Shown in pieces: positions 20,965-33,100 of a stretch of 64,000 bases of DNA. This stretch comes from Parastagonospora avenae f. sp. tritici 18332-5. Taxonomy: Eukaryota; Ascomycota; Dothideomycetes; Pleosporales; Phaeosphaeriaceae. Under the pieces are notes generated by a model. That model searched no databases. It worked only from the letters and a program-made list of their open reading frames with translations, and was not told where the DNA came from. Each line of letters begins with the position of its first letter. The first letter of the stretch is position 1. The DNA is taken from the NCBI GenBank assembly GCA_022559985.1, contig JAFJTR010000116.1:1-64000 (forward strand), read 5' to 3'. The position numbers and the translations under genes are program-made.

Positions 20965-21492
20965 ATGGACCAGTATCATCAAGCGGCTGCGACTGGAACT
21001 TGCAATCGTTTACCGCAAGAGATGCAGGACCTGCACAACGATATTGCGCAGCAAGAGAACCTACCCGACCTGGCGAAACTCGTTCTCTTGATGGACACAT
21101 TCGTGCCATACGGGCGCTACACTACCTATAATGCTATGCGAGAATGGGTACATGAAGTCCGCCACAAATGCCCGGACTCTCATATCGCCAGCGCCTTGAG
21201 AAAGGGAGCTTCGCGATTTTCGCTTGATGACATACCTGTACACCGTATCGTGGAGCGCAATGGCGGTGTTAGTAACTTCAACGGAAGAGCCTGTGCCTGG
21301 GGCGATCATCTTCCCGAGTCAGACGTTGACACTCGTGAAGCGCTTTGGAAAGAAGACGGCGGTCGACTGGACAAGAATGGGACGATCCTGGGTGGCCGCC
21401 TGGAGTTGCAAGAGGTTGAAGAAGAGATGAAGGGAACGATGGTGAAGAAATATATCAACAACTTCCCGTACCGATTCGGCGGGTGGGACTGA
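20965..21492 (+). CDS. MGMT/alkyltransferase-like protein lacking the catalytic cysteine
   Basis: The frame gives 175 aa from ATG 20965. Residues 45-100 match the DNA-binding domain of O6-alkylguanine-DNA alkyltransferases: FVPYGRYTTYNAMREWV (wing and recognition-helix region), HIASALRKG, and then DDIPVHRIVERNGGV, which aligns with the active-site motif PCHR. The acceptor cysteine is replaced by valine (about residue 92). Known ATL proteins, such as S. pombe Atl1, also lack this cysteine, bind alkylated guanine and hand it to nucleotide excision repair; they carry PWHR. A repair-sensing role is therefore inferred. The Arg-finger position is also unusual (SHIASAL), so binding may be altered. 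The C-terminal extension of about 75 residues is not part of the core domain. Confidence 0.75.
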   Translation: MDQYHQAAATGTCNRLPQEMQDLHNDIAQQENLPDLAKLVLLMDTFVPYGRYTTYNAMREWVHEVRHKCPDSHIASALRKGASRFSLDDIPVHRIVERNGGVSNFNGRACAWGDHLPESDVDTREALWKEDGGRLDKNGTILGGRLELQEVEEEMKGTMVKKYINNFPYRFGGWD

Positions 21493-21854
21493 TCATGATC
21501 AGTCCTGCAATACTTCGCGCTGGTCTTGCACGATGCCAACATAGCGCTACCACTTGACTCATGGAATACTCGATCGAGCTTCATTACTCATGAGGCACGC
21601 ATCCTTCTGCCAACCAAAGAGAGGACGACATACGGGTTGCGTCGACTTATTTAAGACGGCCGTCCATGACATGTCTCAGTCGTCACAAAGCGATGTGATA
21701 CAACACACTCGTGATTCTTTCTCGTCACTTCAGTCACATCACAACACTGTTGGACTTCCATAAGCGCTCTTCAACAATCGCCGGGCTGCCGAACCAACTT
21801 CGCCGGCTCACCGCAAGGCTCAACTTACCCAGACGACCAACCAACAGAACCACC

Positions 21855-22253
21855 ATGTGCACATTCGCCTGGAAAAGACACGACGAGCTCATCTCCAAAT
21901 GCTCATACCTAGCCCACGACCTCAAAACCCGAGCCGATAAAGCCGAAGCGCGCATCGCGAAAGAAGACAAACGCGACATCAGCGGCGAGCACCACGCCTC
22001 CATCGTCAAGAAATGGATTTTCCTGCAGGGACTAAACCGCATGGCGCAAGGCACCGAAAACCTCTCTGACTGGGAGCTGCAAGGAAGGAAAGCTGATCGA
22101 ACGCACTCGCCTTTCGACGCGGAGCTTGCGATTCATTCGAGATATGCGTGGGCGTTGGACATGGGCGGGCAGGCTTGGGTTTCGCCGTCGGGGGCGTTGA
22201 TGCAGCTGGAGAAGGCGCTGGAGTTGGCGCTGGTGCAGGTTTTGGAGATTTGA
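21855..22253 (+). CDS. Hypothetical protein, 132 aa
   Basis: The frame starts at ATG 21855 in a good context (ACCACCATG) and is open to 22253; the frame is open upstream as far as an ATG at 21711, which would add 48 residues. The protein begins MCTFAWKRHDELISKCSYLA, is helical and charged in the first half (TRADKAEARIAKEDKRD), and ends in an Ala/Leu-rich helix (ALMQLEKALELALVQVLEI). No family is recognised. It lies between the MGMT-like gene and pseudogene copy B. Confidence 0.6.
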   Translation: MCTFAWKRHDELISKCSYLAHDLKTRADKAEARIAKEDKRDISGEHHASIVKKWIFLQGLNRMAQGTENLSDWELQGRKADRTHSPFDAELAIHSRYAWALDMGGQAWVSPSGALMQLEKALELALVQVLEI

Positions 22254-22431
22254 TGGGTGTGTCAGAAGGAGCTTTCGTGCTCGCTGGTCAGCGTGATCGG
22301 AGTATTTGGTGCACGCGGAGGTGGTAAACAAAAATCGAGCTGCATTCATATCTGCATCAGCAATACATGTTCCTATCGCAAAGCTACAAGCATCCTTGTC
22401 ATGCAGCGGATCTCACGTCCTGCTGTATATG

Positions 22432-23010
22432 ATCTGCCTCTTACTTCGTGATGCAAGGACTTGGTAATATTGTCTGCCATTGTCACTGTGTGCATCACGG
22501 CCAGGCATAACGCCTTTATCCGGCTTGCCCAGATGACTTTCGCCTTCGCAAACACCAACTGCTTCGTGTCTAGATATATGTTGACTATTTTGGCGCGCAA
22601 GAGGATCGAGAAATGATACAGGCAGATTCCAATTATCGCCAATGTTCTGATATAAGTTCTAAGTCAGTTATCCATGCAACGACATACCTATAGAGATGCT
22701 TACCTGTAGATTTTCGTATCAAGGAATTTTGAAGCCTGCTGCGGCGCTTCCAGAGATCAGCAAGCTTGGTAATGGATTCGTCGCTCCAGCTATAACAACT
22801 GGGATTGCTTTGTATCTTCTCTTTCGTCGAATTAAAGGGCAGCAGCTCTAGAATTATGTTGTAGTGTCGCATTGGGGCTTTCTTCTTCGCGTTCGCGTAG
22901 CCACTATGCTCTCGCAGCTTTTGCTCAGCTTCCGCCTAGGTAATTAGTAGTCGATAAAAAGAGTGAAGAAGGCCTTCAGCGCTTCGAGTAGCACGGGGGT
23001 CTGACATTGC
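22432..23010 (-). pseudogene. DEDDh exonuclease-like gene, truncated copy B (N-terminal part only)
   Basis: This copy starts near 23008 with MSDPRATRSAEGLLHSFYRL and has an in-frame TAG at 22936-22938. It continues HSGYANAKKKAPMRHYN and YSWSDESITKLADLW, has a GTAAGC...TATCAG intron at the same place as copy A, then NIGDNWNLPVSF and SRHEAVGVCEGESHLGKPDK, and stops near 22432. The exonuclease-like C-terminus is absent. Paired stretches with copy A: TRSAEG, DNWNLPV, HEAVGV/YEAVGV, and GRQYY/GRRYY. Confidence 0.65.
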
Positions 23011-23364
23011 AGAACAAATTTTCGCAGGTGCCCAGTTGGTGAAACTCGTGATTTGGTGTGAGTGTGGGAGTAGTAGGTCAAAGGCTTAGCATACTAGCAT
23101 ATAACGCACGGACATGACGTCGAGGCTAACTGGAAACGTCATGCAAGAAATTTGGGTAGTCATCCGTACATATATATCATTTTATTTTAGTCTGATCTAG
23201 TCCTTCTCCCACGCAAGCAAAATACATTATAGTATCATATGGAAACACGCAACCTCGAAGCAGTCAAGTTCATAGTCCCTCATCAGTACGAAAACAGAAG
23301 TTCATGTTCTCTGATAAACTTTGTTCACTTTGCGAAGATGATTCGTGGCACTTTGTCTAATTGA

Positions 23365-24108
23365 TTAAGACTTTACGCAGCCCTGAATCGGACATTGCCA
23401 TTGGCCTGCTGTGTTGAGAAAAGGAGCGGTCGTCGCTGTCGTCGCTGGGAGGTTCTGTTCCTCAGTCTGGTTTAGATGAGGTCGCTGAGAAGACATGCGA
23501 ATGACTCTTGTGGTGGGTGGCGCAGCTGATGTAGGAAGCGAAGCTGAGGTATGAGGCAGAGCTGGAAAATCCAATGCTGGATCTAGCCAAGGCAACATTG
23601 GGCGCCCGGAATTGGTGTGAGAGGGCTCTTGAGGCTGAGAAAAGACTGATATGGTGTTGTAGTCGAAATTTGGGGCTTCTGGGGTCATCCATGTTAAAGT
23701 GAGCGGAGCCTCGCAATGGTGACCTGGAAATTGAATGTCGAGGAGGGTCTCTGGTGTTACCCAGGTCAAAGTATGCGCAGCTCCTAGATGCCCACCAACA
23801 GAGGCGGCAGGGTTCGTAGTCTTAGTAGCTGAGAGAAGTTGGGTGGGGACGTTGACAGCGAGGTCACTGATTGCAGGAGGCAGCGGTGCAGTATTTAGAG
23901 ATTCGTCGATCGCAGCAGGAGTCCCTTCATCGGCGACAGGTCCTAGATGTCCACCAACAGAGGCGACGGGGCTCGTAGTCTCAGTAGCTGAGAGACGTGG
24001 GGCGGGCACAATATCTACCACCTCACCCAAAGACCGCATGCTACGAACTTTCATCACACTTGTGTCGTTCAATTGACTCATAGTACTATAGTCATGCATT
24101 GCTCCCAT
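23365..24108 (-). pseudogene. Zinc-finger gene, copy B, truncated inside the first finger
   Basis: This open frame of 247 codons from ATG 24108 contains two imperfect copies of an ATETTSPVASVGGHLG-type repeat, then TLTWMTPEAPNFDYN, and ends TAPFLNTAGQWQCPIQGCVKS-stop. The corresponding part of the intact paralogue reads VPFLNGEGKWGCPIEKCTKS and continues through two fingers. The stop therefore falls after the second cysteine of finger one. It may be expressed as a truncated protein, but it lacks a complete zinc-binding domain. Confidence 0.62.
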
Positions 24109-27100
24109 TCGAACTGCGTCTTCATTTCAAATACGACTACTGCACACACCGTTTCATTCCAGGTAATTTGGCTACTCTTTACGGCCCTCAAAACACCCTC
24201 TTTTACTTGAACGTCGACACATGGACGGAAAACTCACGTTGTGTTTGGATAATAATGAACTTACGATACAGCGACCGTATACCACAAATTCCATATTTCT
24301 CAGTGGAGATATCGTCAATAGGAAATCCTCCGAACACCAAGCGTGTACTTGACAGAATTTATTTGCGACCTCACGACATATAAATATGCAAACACCAAAC
24401 ACTGCTACAAGCAATGTATCCTCGCCCTGCCGTCACGCCTTAGAGTTGACACTTTCTCATACCTCGCACAAAGTCAATGTGGAAAACTGTCGGATCATGC
24501 GTACCAGCAGGTACGTCGGCCGCCCAATGATGCCCAACAGCCGACTCGATCCTACTTCGGCCGTACTCGCATCAGATCATATACACCTCCATAGTACCCT
24601 CAGATAGGGAGATAGATCAATCGAATACAATGCAGTTATAGTTATCTCACTTTCAGCACTAGTGCTACAAGGCCTACCAACAAAAACAGTATCAAACTCC
24701 ATGAGAGTTAGTTTAATTTTCCCGCAGTGCAACACCGGCCTACCGAACGGCACCAGAACATGGACATAATACACCTGCATATCGATGGTGATAGTATAGC
24801 TGCTCTCAAATTTGCATTTCAATGTGGTTACCAGACCCGCATCTCGTTTTTGCTTCGACAAACATTTTTCTAGCACTCAAATGTACTTAAACGGTAGATG
24901 AAAATTGTGCATTACGAATGTCACTCAAAACTCACCTTATTGTTATTGTTAGCATTAGAAATGCATTACGATGACTTATTGCAAGAGTTACACTGTTTGA
25001 GCAGGCAATCGTAACTGTTCCTTAAAGTAAAACAGGCACTTAACACCCAATTTTCACGTATCAAGCATGTAACTTAAATTATCGACAACATCATGATAGT
25101 ACAGCACTACGCAAGCAGAAGGTGAGCACAGTAAGTAATCACAATCGTCTCAAGAAGCGTTTCCCAAAGCAAAGTTTCACTAAATATGTGCATTATACTG
25201 ACGATTGGGGATTTCTTAAAATTCGCGAGGACACTACAATATCACAATACTACTATCATAGTGTAAAGCACACAGCTCGGCTTATAAGGGCGTGCGTGCA
25301 TCAAGGAAGAATTGTGTACAGATATACCCGTCTCCGATCTCATGTCATTCAAGACTTTGAACCGGCGTCTGACGTCTTTCAACCAGCCTTCAACATAAAT
25401 CGTTCCAAAATCATGCGCCACCGGGAACCTACAGCTGTAAGGTAAACAAAATCACCCCCGGATCGCGCGGAAACTTGACAATGACGAGCCATCAATTCAG
25501 CGACTGACTATTGATCGCGTGCATCTCTCCCGTTTGCGATTCGTCAAAATCTTCTCAAAACCAGAGATGGAAAAAGCAAATCATCTGCCACATACCTTGC
25601 AGATCGCAGGAGCGGAATAATTGCACCAATGAGCTGGGTACTCATACCCATCTTTCTTTCCACTGCATAGGTACACAAGTCACTATGAAATGTTCTCGTC
25701 TCATGACATGCTATCCAAGCCAACACATACAATGAAATGCAGCACAGCATGTTGATCAATGTCGACAAGACCCATTCATTCACCCCTATCCGCTCGCAAA
25801 ATATCCCTCGAATCACCACCCCTACCCAAGGTCTCCATCTCGCTCGCCTCATTCTGATTCATCGTCAGACCGCCCAACTCACCGCGTCCATCCAGATCAC
25901 CACCCTCGCTTCCTTACTATGCGACCATGTTCTTGCCAAGAACACAAACTTAACAGTTAATGATCACTCCGTATATCCGACTCGCCATATGACCATCTTC
26001 ACGCCAAGAATATGAGGTTACAATACCTACCAAGAGAGTGGGAGCGAGAGTGCAACTCTACGCTATCGATACCGTCGATCACCGTTATTCGTGTTGCTGT
26101 ATCCCTACATTTGTGCACGTTATGCACCTCAAGTCACATTCGCCATACTTTCGGACCGTTCAGCGCCACACCAACACAGCAATGATGCTCACTTGCGCCA
26201 CACATTTACGGCCGGAAGCAGCACAGGCAGCAAGGCAGAATCCAGACCGATTAATTCCAAGAAGCGTTGATCGCTCTTGCGCAAGACTCTTGAGATGCAG
26301 ATCCAATATTTGGTTCAGGATCAAGTAGGTTTATGATGGGCGGGCGTCGAGTCATGTCACGCGCTGCATCCTGGTCGGGAAAAGCGGGTGATCAGCAGAG
26401 GCAGCGCTTTACTGCGCGTGGTAGTGGTTTGGGCGAGTGTGTTGACGAACATACGCGTGTGTCGAGCGTGCAGGAAAGCAGGTTCATGTACGCAACGGGG
26501 CCGCCGAGCATCCAGCTCTCCACATTCGACCCGGACTTCGTCAACAGTCGCCCGAACGGGTTGACAGACTGCATGCGCACGACTCGAAGGGGGTGCGAGT
26601 CGAGCTGAAGGTAGCGGGAGAACCAGAACCAGGGTGTTGTCAAGAAAGTGGTGTGAGGAGTGCATGCCACACACGCTTTTACACATTGCAGCTCCATGGC
26701 AATTCGACCGTTGGGCTAGCTTACCTCGTTGTTGGGAGCCAATTAGCTGTCGCAGGCTGGGAAATACACATGCTGCCTCGGTATCCAAAACGTTCAGCCT
26801 TGTTCGTAGTTTCTTGTCTGGGGTTCTTGTGAGAAGTTCGTCTAACCCTAGCACATAAGCAGCCTTTTTCGCTCGATATCTCTGGCCGTGACTAAAAGAA
26901 TGCCGTTCGCTTTATCGTTGTGTGCTTACCGGCGCTGACAGGGTTGCCTCGCGCGACCACTTCACCGGCGCAAAGCCTCACATCCCACAACATCATGGTT
27001 GGAGAGGTGGTACTTGCGCGTGGGTCGAGTCCATGTACTCGCTGTTCCGACCGACGGCTACACTGCGCAAGGGCAATTGAGTTTCGGAAATTCTTCGTTC

Positions 27101-30100
27101 CTCGGACACTCGGTGTCTGTTGTCATTTAATTTCACTTGCCGTAGCGCTGAGCCGCGGCATCCATTTTACAGTAACATGTGCGACGAGAGCGTCATCGGA
27201 AGACCAATGTAGCACTTTCCACAAGGGCTTCGAGAAAGTCGTACAGGAATGTGCTATGGTTGAATGCCGGCTATTAATAGTGCGTTAGCGTAACGTCAAC
27301 GGCTTTCCTACCTCGTGGTTTCGGGTGCTCGCTTGCTTGCTTGTGTACCCCGCCTAACCAGTGTTTCTGGCCTCGTGTCAGCCGCTATCATCATTGCATT
27401 GCATTCGCCCCGGGCCGCGCCTCATTCAAACATTGGTGCTGGGGAAACATGAAGCGGCACGGTCTTGGTCGTAGGCGACGGACTTTACTAAGACATGAGG
27501 TAATCGCGAACGGAGAGTGTTCAATGCTGACGGAGCCTGAGACATGGCCTTCAAACCCACGGCCACCGGCGCGCCCTGTCAGACGTCGCGTGTGTCCTCA
27601 ATGTGACACCAGGAAGGAACAGAATGTCAGACAGAATATTGTGGCATATTGGCGTCGTCCCGAGAGCAAGGGCTCGGGTTCGTGTTTGCTTCTGCTAGGC
27701 ATCGCGAAGACACGAAGAACAATGCACCTGGGAGACAAAGGCCGTCGGCCATCTGCTGCGCTAGGTAGCTGCAGATGCGTAGCTGCAGCTGAGCGCAAAT
27801 GGCAGGTCAACGAGTTTTGGTAGGCGAGGCTTCAGACAAGGGCAAGCGGCTAGCGAGAGTCCGAGGATGTTGGATGTTGCGCAGGGCAGCGTGTAAGATC
27901 TTGTGGGGCGTTGGGAGATGAATGGGCGTTTCATTGCCCGCCAGGTTGCGATCCCTGCCAAAGCTGACACCTCCCGTATGTTTGTGCACTCTTCAGGCCA
28001 GCACGTTGTCGTGGTTGTACATAGCTTGAGGGGCATTGCGCAAGGCTCGTGGGAAATACCCGTTCGCGTTACTCCACGTTTGAGATGAAGTTCTGTGCGT
28101 TCACGTCACTATAGTTATCCCGCTAATCATCAACGTCAGAGCAAGGCGCCATTTGTCGTATCCTTGTCCGTACCATGGTGGTGACCGTGATGCTGGGACA
28201 ACCGTAGGCGCCGCCGTTCAGGTACGGTAACGGTTATCAGCAACGGCTAATATGTCTGTTATGCATTGCTGCGACAGACATAATGAACAGGCATCGTGTC
28301 ATGCTGTCGCAGACGGGTGTTGCATGTCGCAAATTGGTCGTGAACCGGCATGTGGGGGCGGTCGAATGTAACTGGAGCGAAGTCGCTTGGTGCTATGGGC
28401 CTATGTCGTGTTATGCCAACATCCCTTGCGAAATGCATTTCTCCCGTCAAAGACAGATGCCCGACACTCGGTTGCCTCATATCGCGCTCTCTATTGAAGT
28501 CGGACGAGGAAGTCCCTGGTAGCGGCAACAGCCACAGCATAGAGTCGCGCAATGTGCAGTTATTGTCGGCCATGGTGCAAGTGGATGGTGCACAAATAAT
28601 TGTGGCGGAGGCAGGAAGTTATTGCAGTACGGATCGGAGACGTCAGGTTGAGGACCCGAAAGCTACAACAGAGTGCTGAACGTAGTGGCATCTATCCTGC
28701 CACACTCAATGTTCATGCTCGGACTCTCGATTGCTGGTAGTTTCATTGTCCGCACACTGGTGTCCTAGTTTCGTCAGCTGTTGTAATCGATGCACTGAAA
28801 GATGAATATTGTACGCACTCAAGCGTTGAGCATTGCTTGGTTGTTCGATGACTGTATAGTCATACTTCTGCTGGCCATGGCCACATCTGCAGCGAGCCTC
28901 GAAAATCTTGGACGAGCTACTTTGAAGACGACAATGGAGCTGGCAGGCTCGTTGCTGTGTTGCTGTCAAAGGAATTGGAAGAGACGGCAAGGCGGCGTGA
29001 ACGGCCGCGCGAAGATTTTAGATCATCAAACAGCGGACCGATTGATGGCTGTCAACCTTGAAACATGTTGTGGCATCGCCGAGCAACGACATCTCATTGA
29101 ATGTGTCTTCGCACCACGTACGATGCCATGTATGCTGCCTGTGTGGTGGAGCCGTAAGATGAGATTGATGTAACGTCCGAGGAGCGCCGAAACTTCTTGA
29201 CGACGGAGTAATTTGACTTGACATAGCCCCATGAAGAAGATCGCCGTGTAGGGTAGAATGTGGGGGTAGAGTTTGGGTCAAGCAGGTGTTGTCATCAGGT
29301 AGGACATGCTGGCTACGACCATGTCTCTCGACAACTTCTTTGGTGAGTACCTTTCGGAGTGGGTACATACCGCCGTGCAGTGCATGTGCAATTGGCGGTC
29401 CGACGGAACTCATCGTGCTGCAAGGGCCCAGCCCACCCATTCGGCATAGATCGCCTCTTCGCTTCCCATATGCTGGCAACTCATGCTACAGCAGTGAGCT
29501 GAGTACATCAAGTTTCCATGTTGTTGTTTCAGATGGTAAGTTGTTAATCAAACATGCTGATGTGGAAACTCTCATGCTGTTACCCGACGTGCATATCAAA
29601 CATCCGCGACGCCTACTGCACCCGTACACACACCGAGTTTGTTCTGAATATAGCTCTCAGGACCTGAGACAGATCAAGGTTCAGTTCAGTGCCTCTACAC
29701 ATATTCGATAGCTTGCATTCCCGGTGAAACAAAGGTAAAAGCGGAGGAAGTATCGGTCCGTACAGCAGTAATGCCGTACTGCGGGTAACAATATTGAACA
29801 CCTAGACAACCAACTCAAGAGAGTGTGAAGGTCTAGAACATTCAAAAACTGACGTGGGATCTCCAACTTGGTCGGGACTAACGGTTCTCGCCGTTCTTGC
29901 ATGCTTGTCTTGGTGTGCACCACGTATTTGTCACAACCCCAGTTCGAATCGCCGATGCTTCCGGCGTACGCTTTATCGGCAGAACCACGGCATGGCGGTA
30001 TCCGAATATTGACAAACCCGTTCGGAGGAATACAAATGGTGGCAGGCGTCTTTTCCGCAGGCTTCTCCTTGTGATTGCTGAGACGCCAGACTTTGGATCT

Positions 30101-33100
30101 AATGAAGACCGTGACAGTTCGGCGAGGTCCACCCGCTTCTGCCAGTCTCCCATCCACGCCGCGCTTGGTATGAGGCCAGTCGTGAGTTGCGCCACCATGT
30201 CCGTCTCGGCATGACTTTGGAATCTGGCCGTGATCAACAACTAATCTGGATCGAGCTTTGGGTGACCGCAATACATATCGAGTGACCAATAAGATCCACG
30301 ATATTGATTGCAGGAAGCAGCGCTATTGAGGCGACATGGGCTGAATCACCAGAGCCCTTGGACAGCGGACGAGCATTGTGTGCAGCATGTCTGCGTATGC
30401 CGGTCTTCGTGCATGCGGGTCACAGCCATGGGGCTGCGTCGTGGACGTATTTGCTTTTCCGCTTCGTTGCGGGATTATCAGAAAGGGGGTTTGGTGGTAC
30501 ATAGATGTGGGGCTGGCCGATCCGATTCGGGCGCGGTCAGATCTCAGCTAAACGGCTTCCTTCGTTGGCGCCGCACGTAAACATGTACAAGATGTGCACG
30601 CTAGAGCATACGCAAGAGGTCAACGTCGAGTCAGAAAATACACTCTTTGGCTGTGCACGTACGGTCGGTGGTAGACTTGGACCCACGTCAAACAGGAGCG
30701 AAACAACGAGCAGGCGCGACCCCCGTAAATCGTTCGGTGCAGAAGAAACGTTTTGTTGCCCAGAATAGCGTTGTTTGAAACGACCAGAGCGCGAACGCAT
30801 GGTGGTTTGGCCGCTGGTGTGCCGCTGTCAAATGTCGTGAGCCAGACATCCACTTGTAGAACGTCAGTTCAACGTCCGGGATCGAGAGTGAGGCGGGTTT
30901 CGTCACCAATAGGAGCCCTTGAAAAAGGGGCAGCTGGAGGAGAAAAGCAAGCAACAGCTGATGCGAGTAGACGGACAGTTTCACACTGATTAACACAGCC
31001 GGCGGAAGCTCATTGGCTCGGTGTAGATCACTCGTCAATCTGATCTGCAAGATCGAAGCAGGGGTTCCCTGCCAGGCGCCGCAGAAGATCACAATGGGAC
31101 AGGCCGCAAACTCAAATGTTGCGGCGCGCGGCGTAGTTTTTCCGTTCGAAGGTCAGAGTGCTGTATGGGGACGGAGTCTTGTTTGGCTTTACCAGGCTAT
31201 CGCGAGACTTGCCCAGAAGTGAACTGCTTCGCTGAACCCAGTCGTGAGGCGGCGCACAATCGGTGGAGTCGCGAAGAACAGGATATGAGCGTGCTACAAA
31301 CTGTGTGCTTCGTGACCAGCAGGGCTCGACGTCGCCGACCTTTTCTGTTGCACGACACCAAATTCCCATGATCAAGGCCAAAACCGATACCTGTCCATCG
31401 GGCTCCTCGCGGCCCTTCTTTCGTATAGGCGTGGACCGGTGGGTACTTATGGCGTCGTGAAGGATCTGGTACCCAGAGAATGGCAGGGGCAATCTTGTCG
31501 ACTCGGCTCATCCGTGGATCTGTTTCGTCTACCCTTCTCCCCGCGCAAATCTTGCTTTCTGTAGAAGTTGAATGAAGGGGAGCCCATGCTAGGGGCGCCA
31601 ACAGCAACACTCAATATTCCACGAGTCGCAACCTTGAGATATTGGAATCTGCGGGTAATGTGGAGCGGAAGGTAGCCGCAAATGTGCAGGGGGTAGCAAT
31701 CTGAGGTCGGGATCTCATGCAGCATCGTCTCAACACTACTGAGGTTGCTCGGGCCCGAGGAAGTTCGAACGCTGCAGGACGATGAGTTGTGTTACGATGT
31801 GTACGGAACGTTGAGCATGGCGGTGGAATATCCAGAGACATGGCTGAATCATTATCTTGAAGACAAGACCTTAGAAGCGGACACAACATGAGCCACATCT
31901 GGACTGCTGGGACGACCGTTAGTCCCAGCTGACAGGTTACTGCAGCAAGGGCTCCATGGCGGTCCCTCGGGGATGCTTTTTCCTGTGCTGAGCGAAAAGC
32001 AGCGAACCACGGTCACAGCGACAGCAGGGATACCGACCTCACCGACCAAGCAGAATGGCTGCTGCAGCTCCGGCGAACACGGACGTTCAGAGAATCCGAT
32101 GGATGACATGCTGCGGTACACACTGGGAATGATGTTGAGCAAGGACAGGGCTGGCAAGTGCCCATTACAGGCGTCCGCCGACAGCAATTCAACGGCCGCC
32201 GAATGCGAGAGCTGAATGCTTGGCGAAGTCGCAATCGCTTTCTCCCTTAGACGCAGTGGGGTCTTGATTCAGTGAATCAGGCCTGCCGACCATCCTGAGT
32301 CACGACGGCGACAACGGGAAGCGATGAACAGAGCTGCTGTTCAGTTCCGGGCGAGCGAGAAAGCAAATGTGGCGACCGTTGAGGGTGCAGGCGATGGTGT
32401 CGACGACCAGCGCGAACGCGAAGAAGACGGCGAGGTGTCTGGATTGGTGCAAGGGTGCAGGCGCAGTGACGAGCGCAGCACCCGGAAAGCTCATCATCCG
32501 CCGTTTTCTAGACCTGACGACTGGGTCACGCTATGTCGACTTTGGTCTGGCGGTGTTACTAGCCAGACCGTCGGGAACTCCCCAGACTCCCTCCAGCCAC
32601 AAGCTACGCCGCAGCCAGTTTGCGGCAGGGCCTGGCGAGGTTTTCAGGGCACCGGCGGCTGTTTCTGGCTGAGTAAGACCGACACATGTCGCGTGGGAGG
32701 ACAGGGAGCAGAGGTGAGGCTGCGTCTTCTATTTTTGCGTCCGGCATGGACAAGAGCGCACAAAGCGGAAGGCGACGACTGCACGCGATAGCAGATAGAG
32801 TGCGCGCCCGTCATACCCATCCCCACCCATGGCGTAGCGCGTGGATGAGCAGTACGTACCAACTGCGTAGGTACCATGGATCAGGCTGCGCGAACAACGG
32901 TAGCTATCTTGCTGGATTGTACGGGCAGCCCGTTGCGGCCGGTTTGGCGCATCGAGATGGTCGCTTTCTGGCAGCGATCGTAGGCCATCGAGACCACATT
33001 ATTGGGGGCAAGGGGGCTGGATCTCGGCGACGTCAACCTTGGAAAATTGGAGCGATGATGTGTGTACAGAAAAAAGATTAGCGCCGATGTCCCAAACCGT

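Noticed and set aside
23365..23400. GTAAAG after the second zinc-finger cysteine in copy B as an intron donor
   Set aside because: The bases align with coding sequence (CTKS) in the intact paralogue, and no matching downstream exon with the rest of the finger was found.
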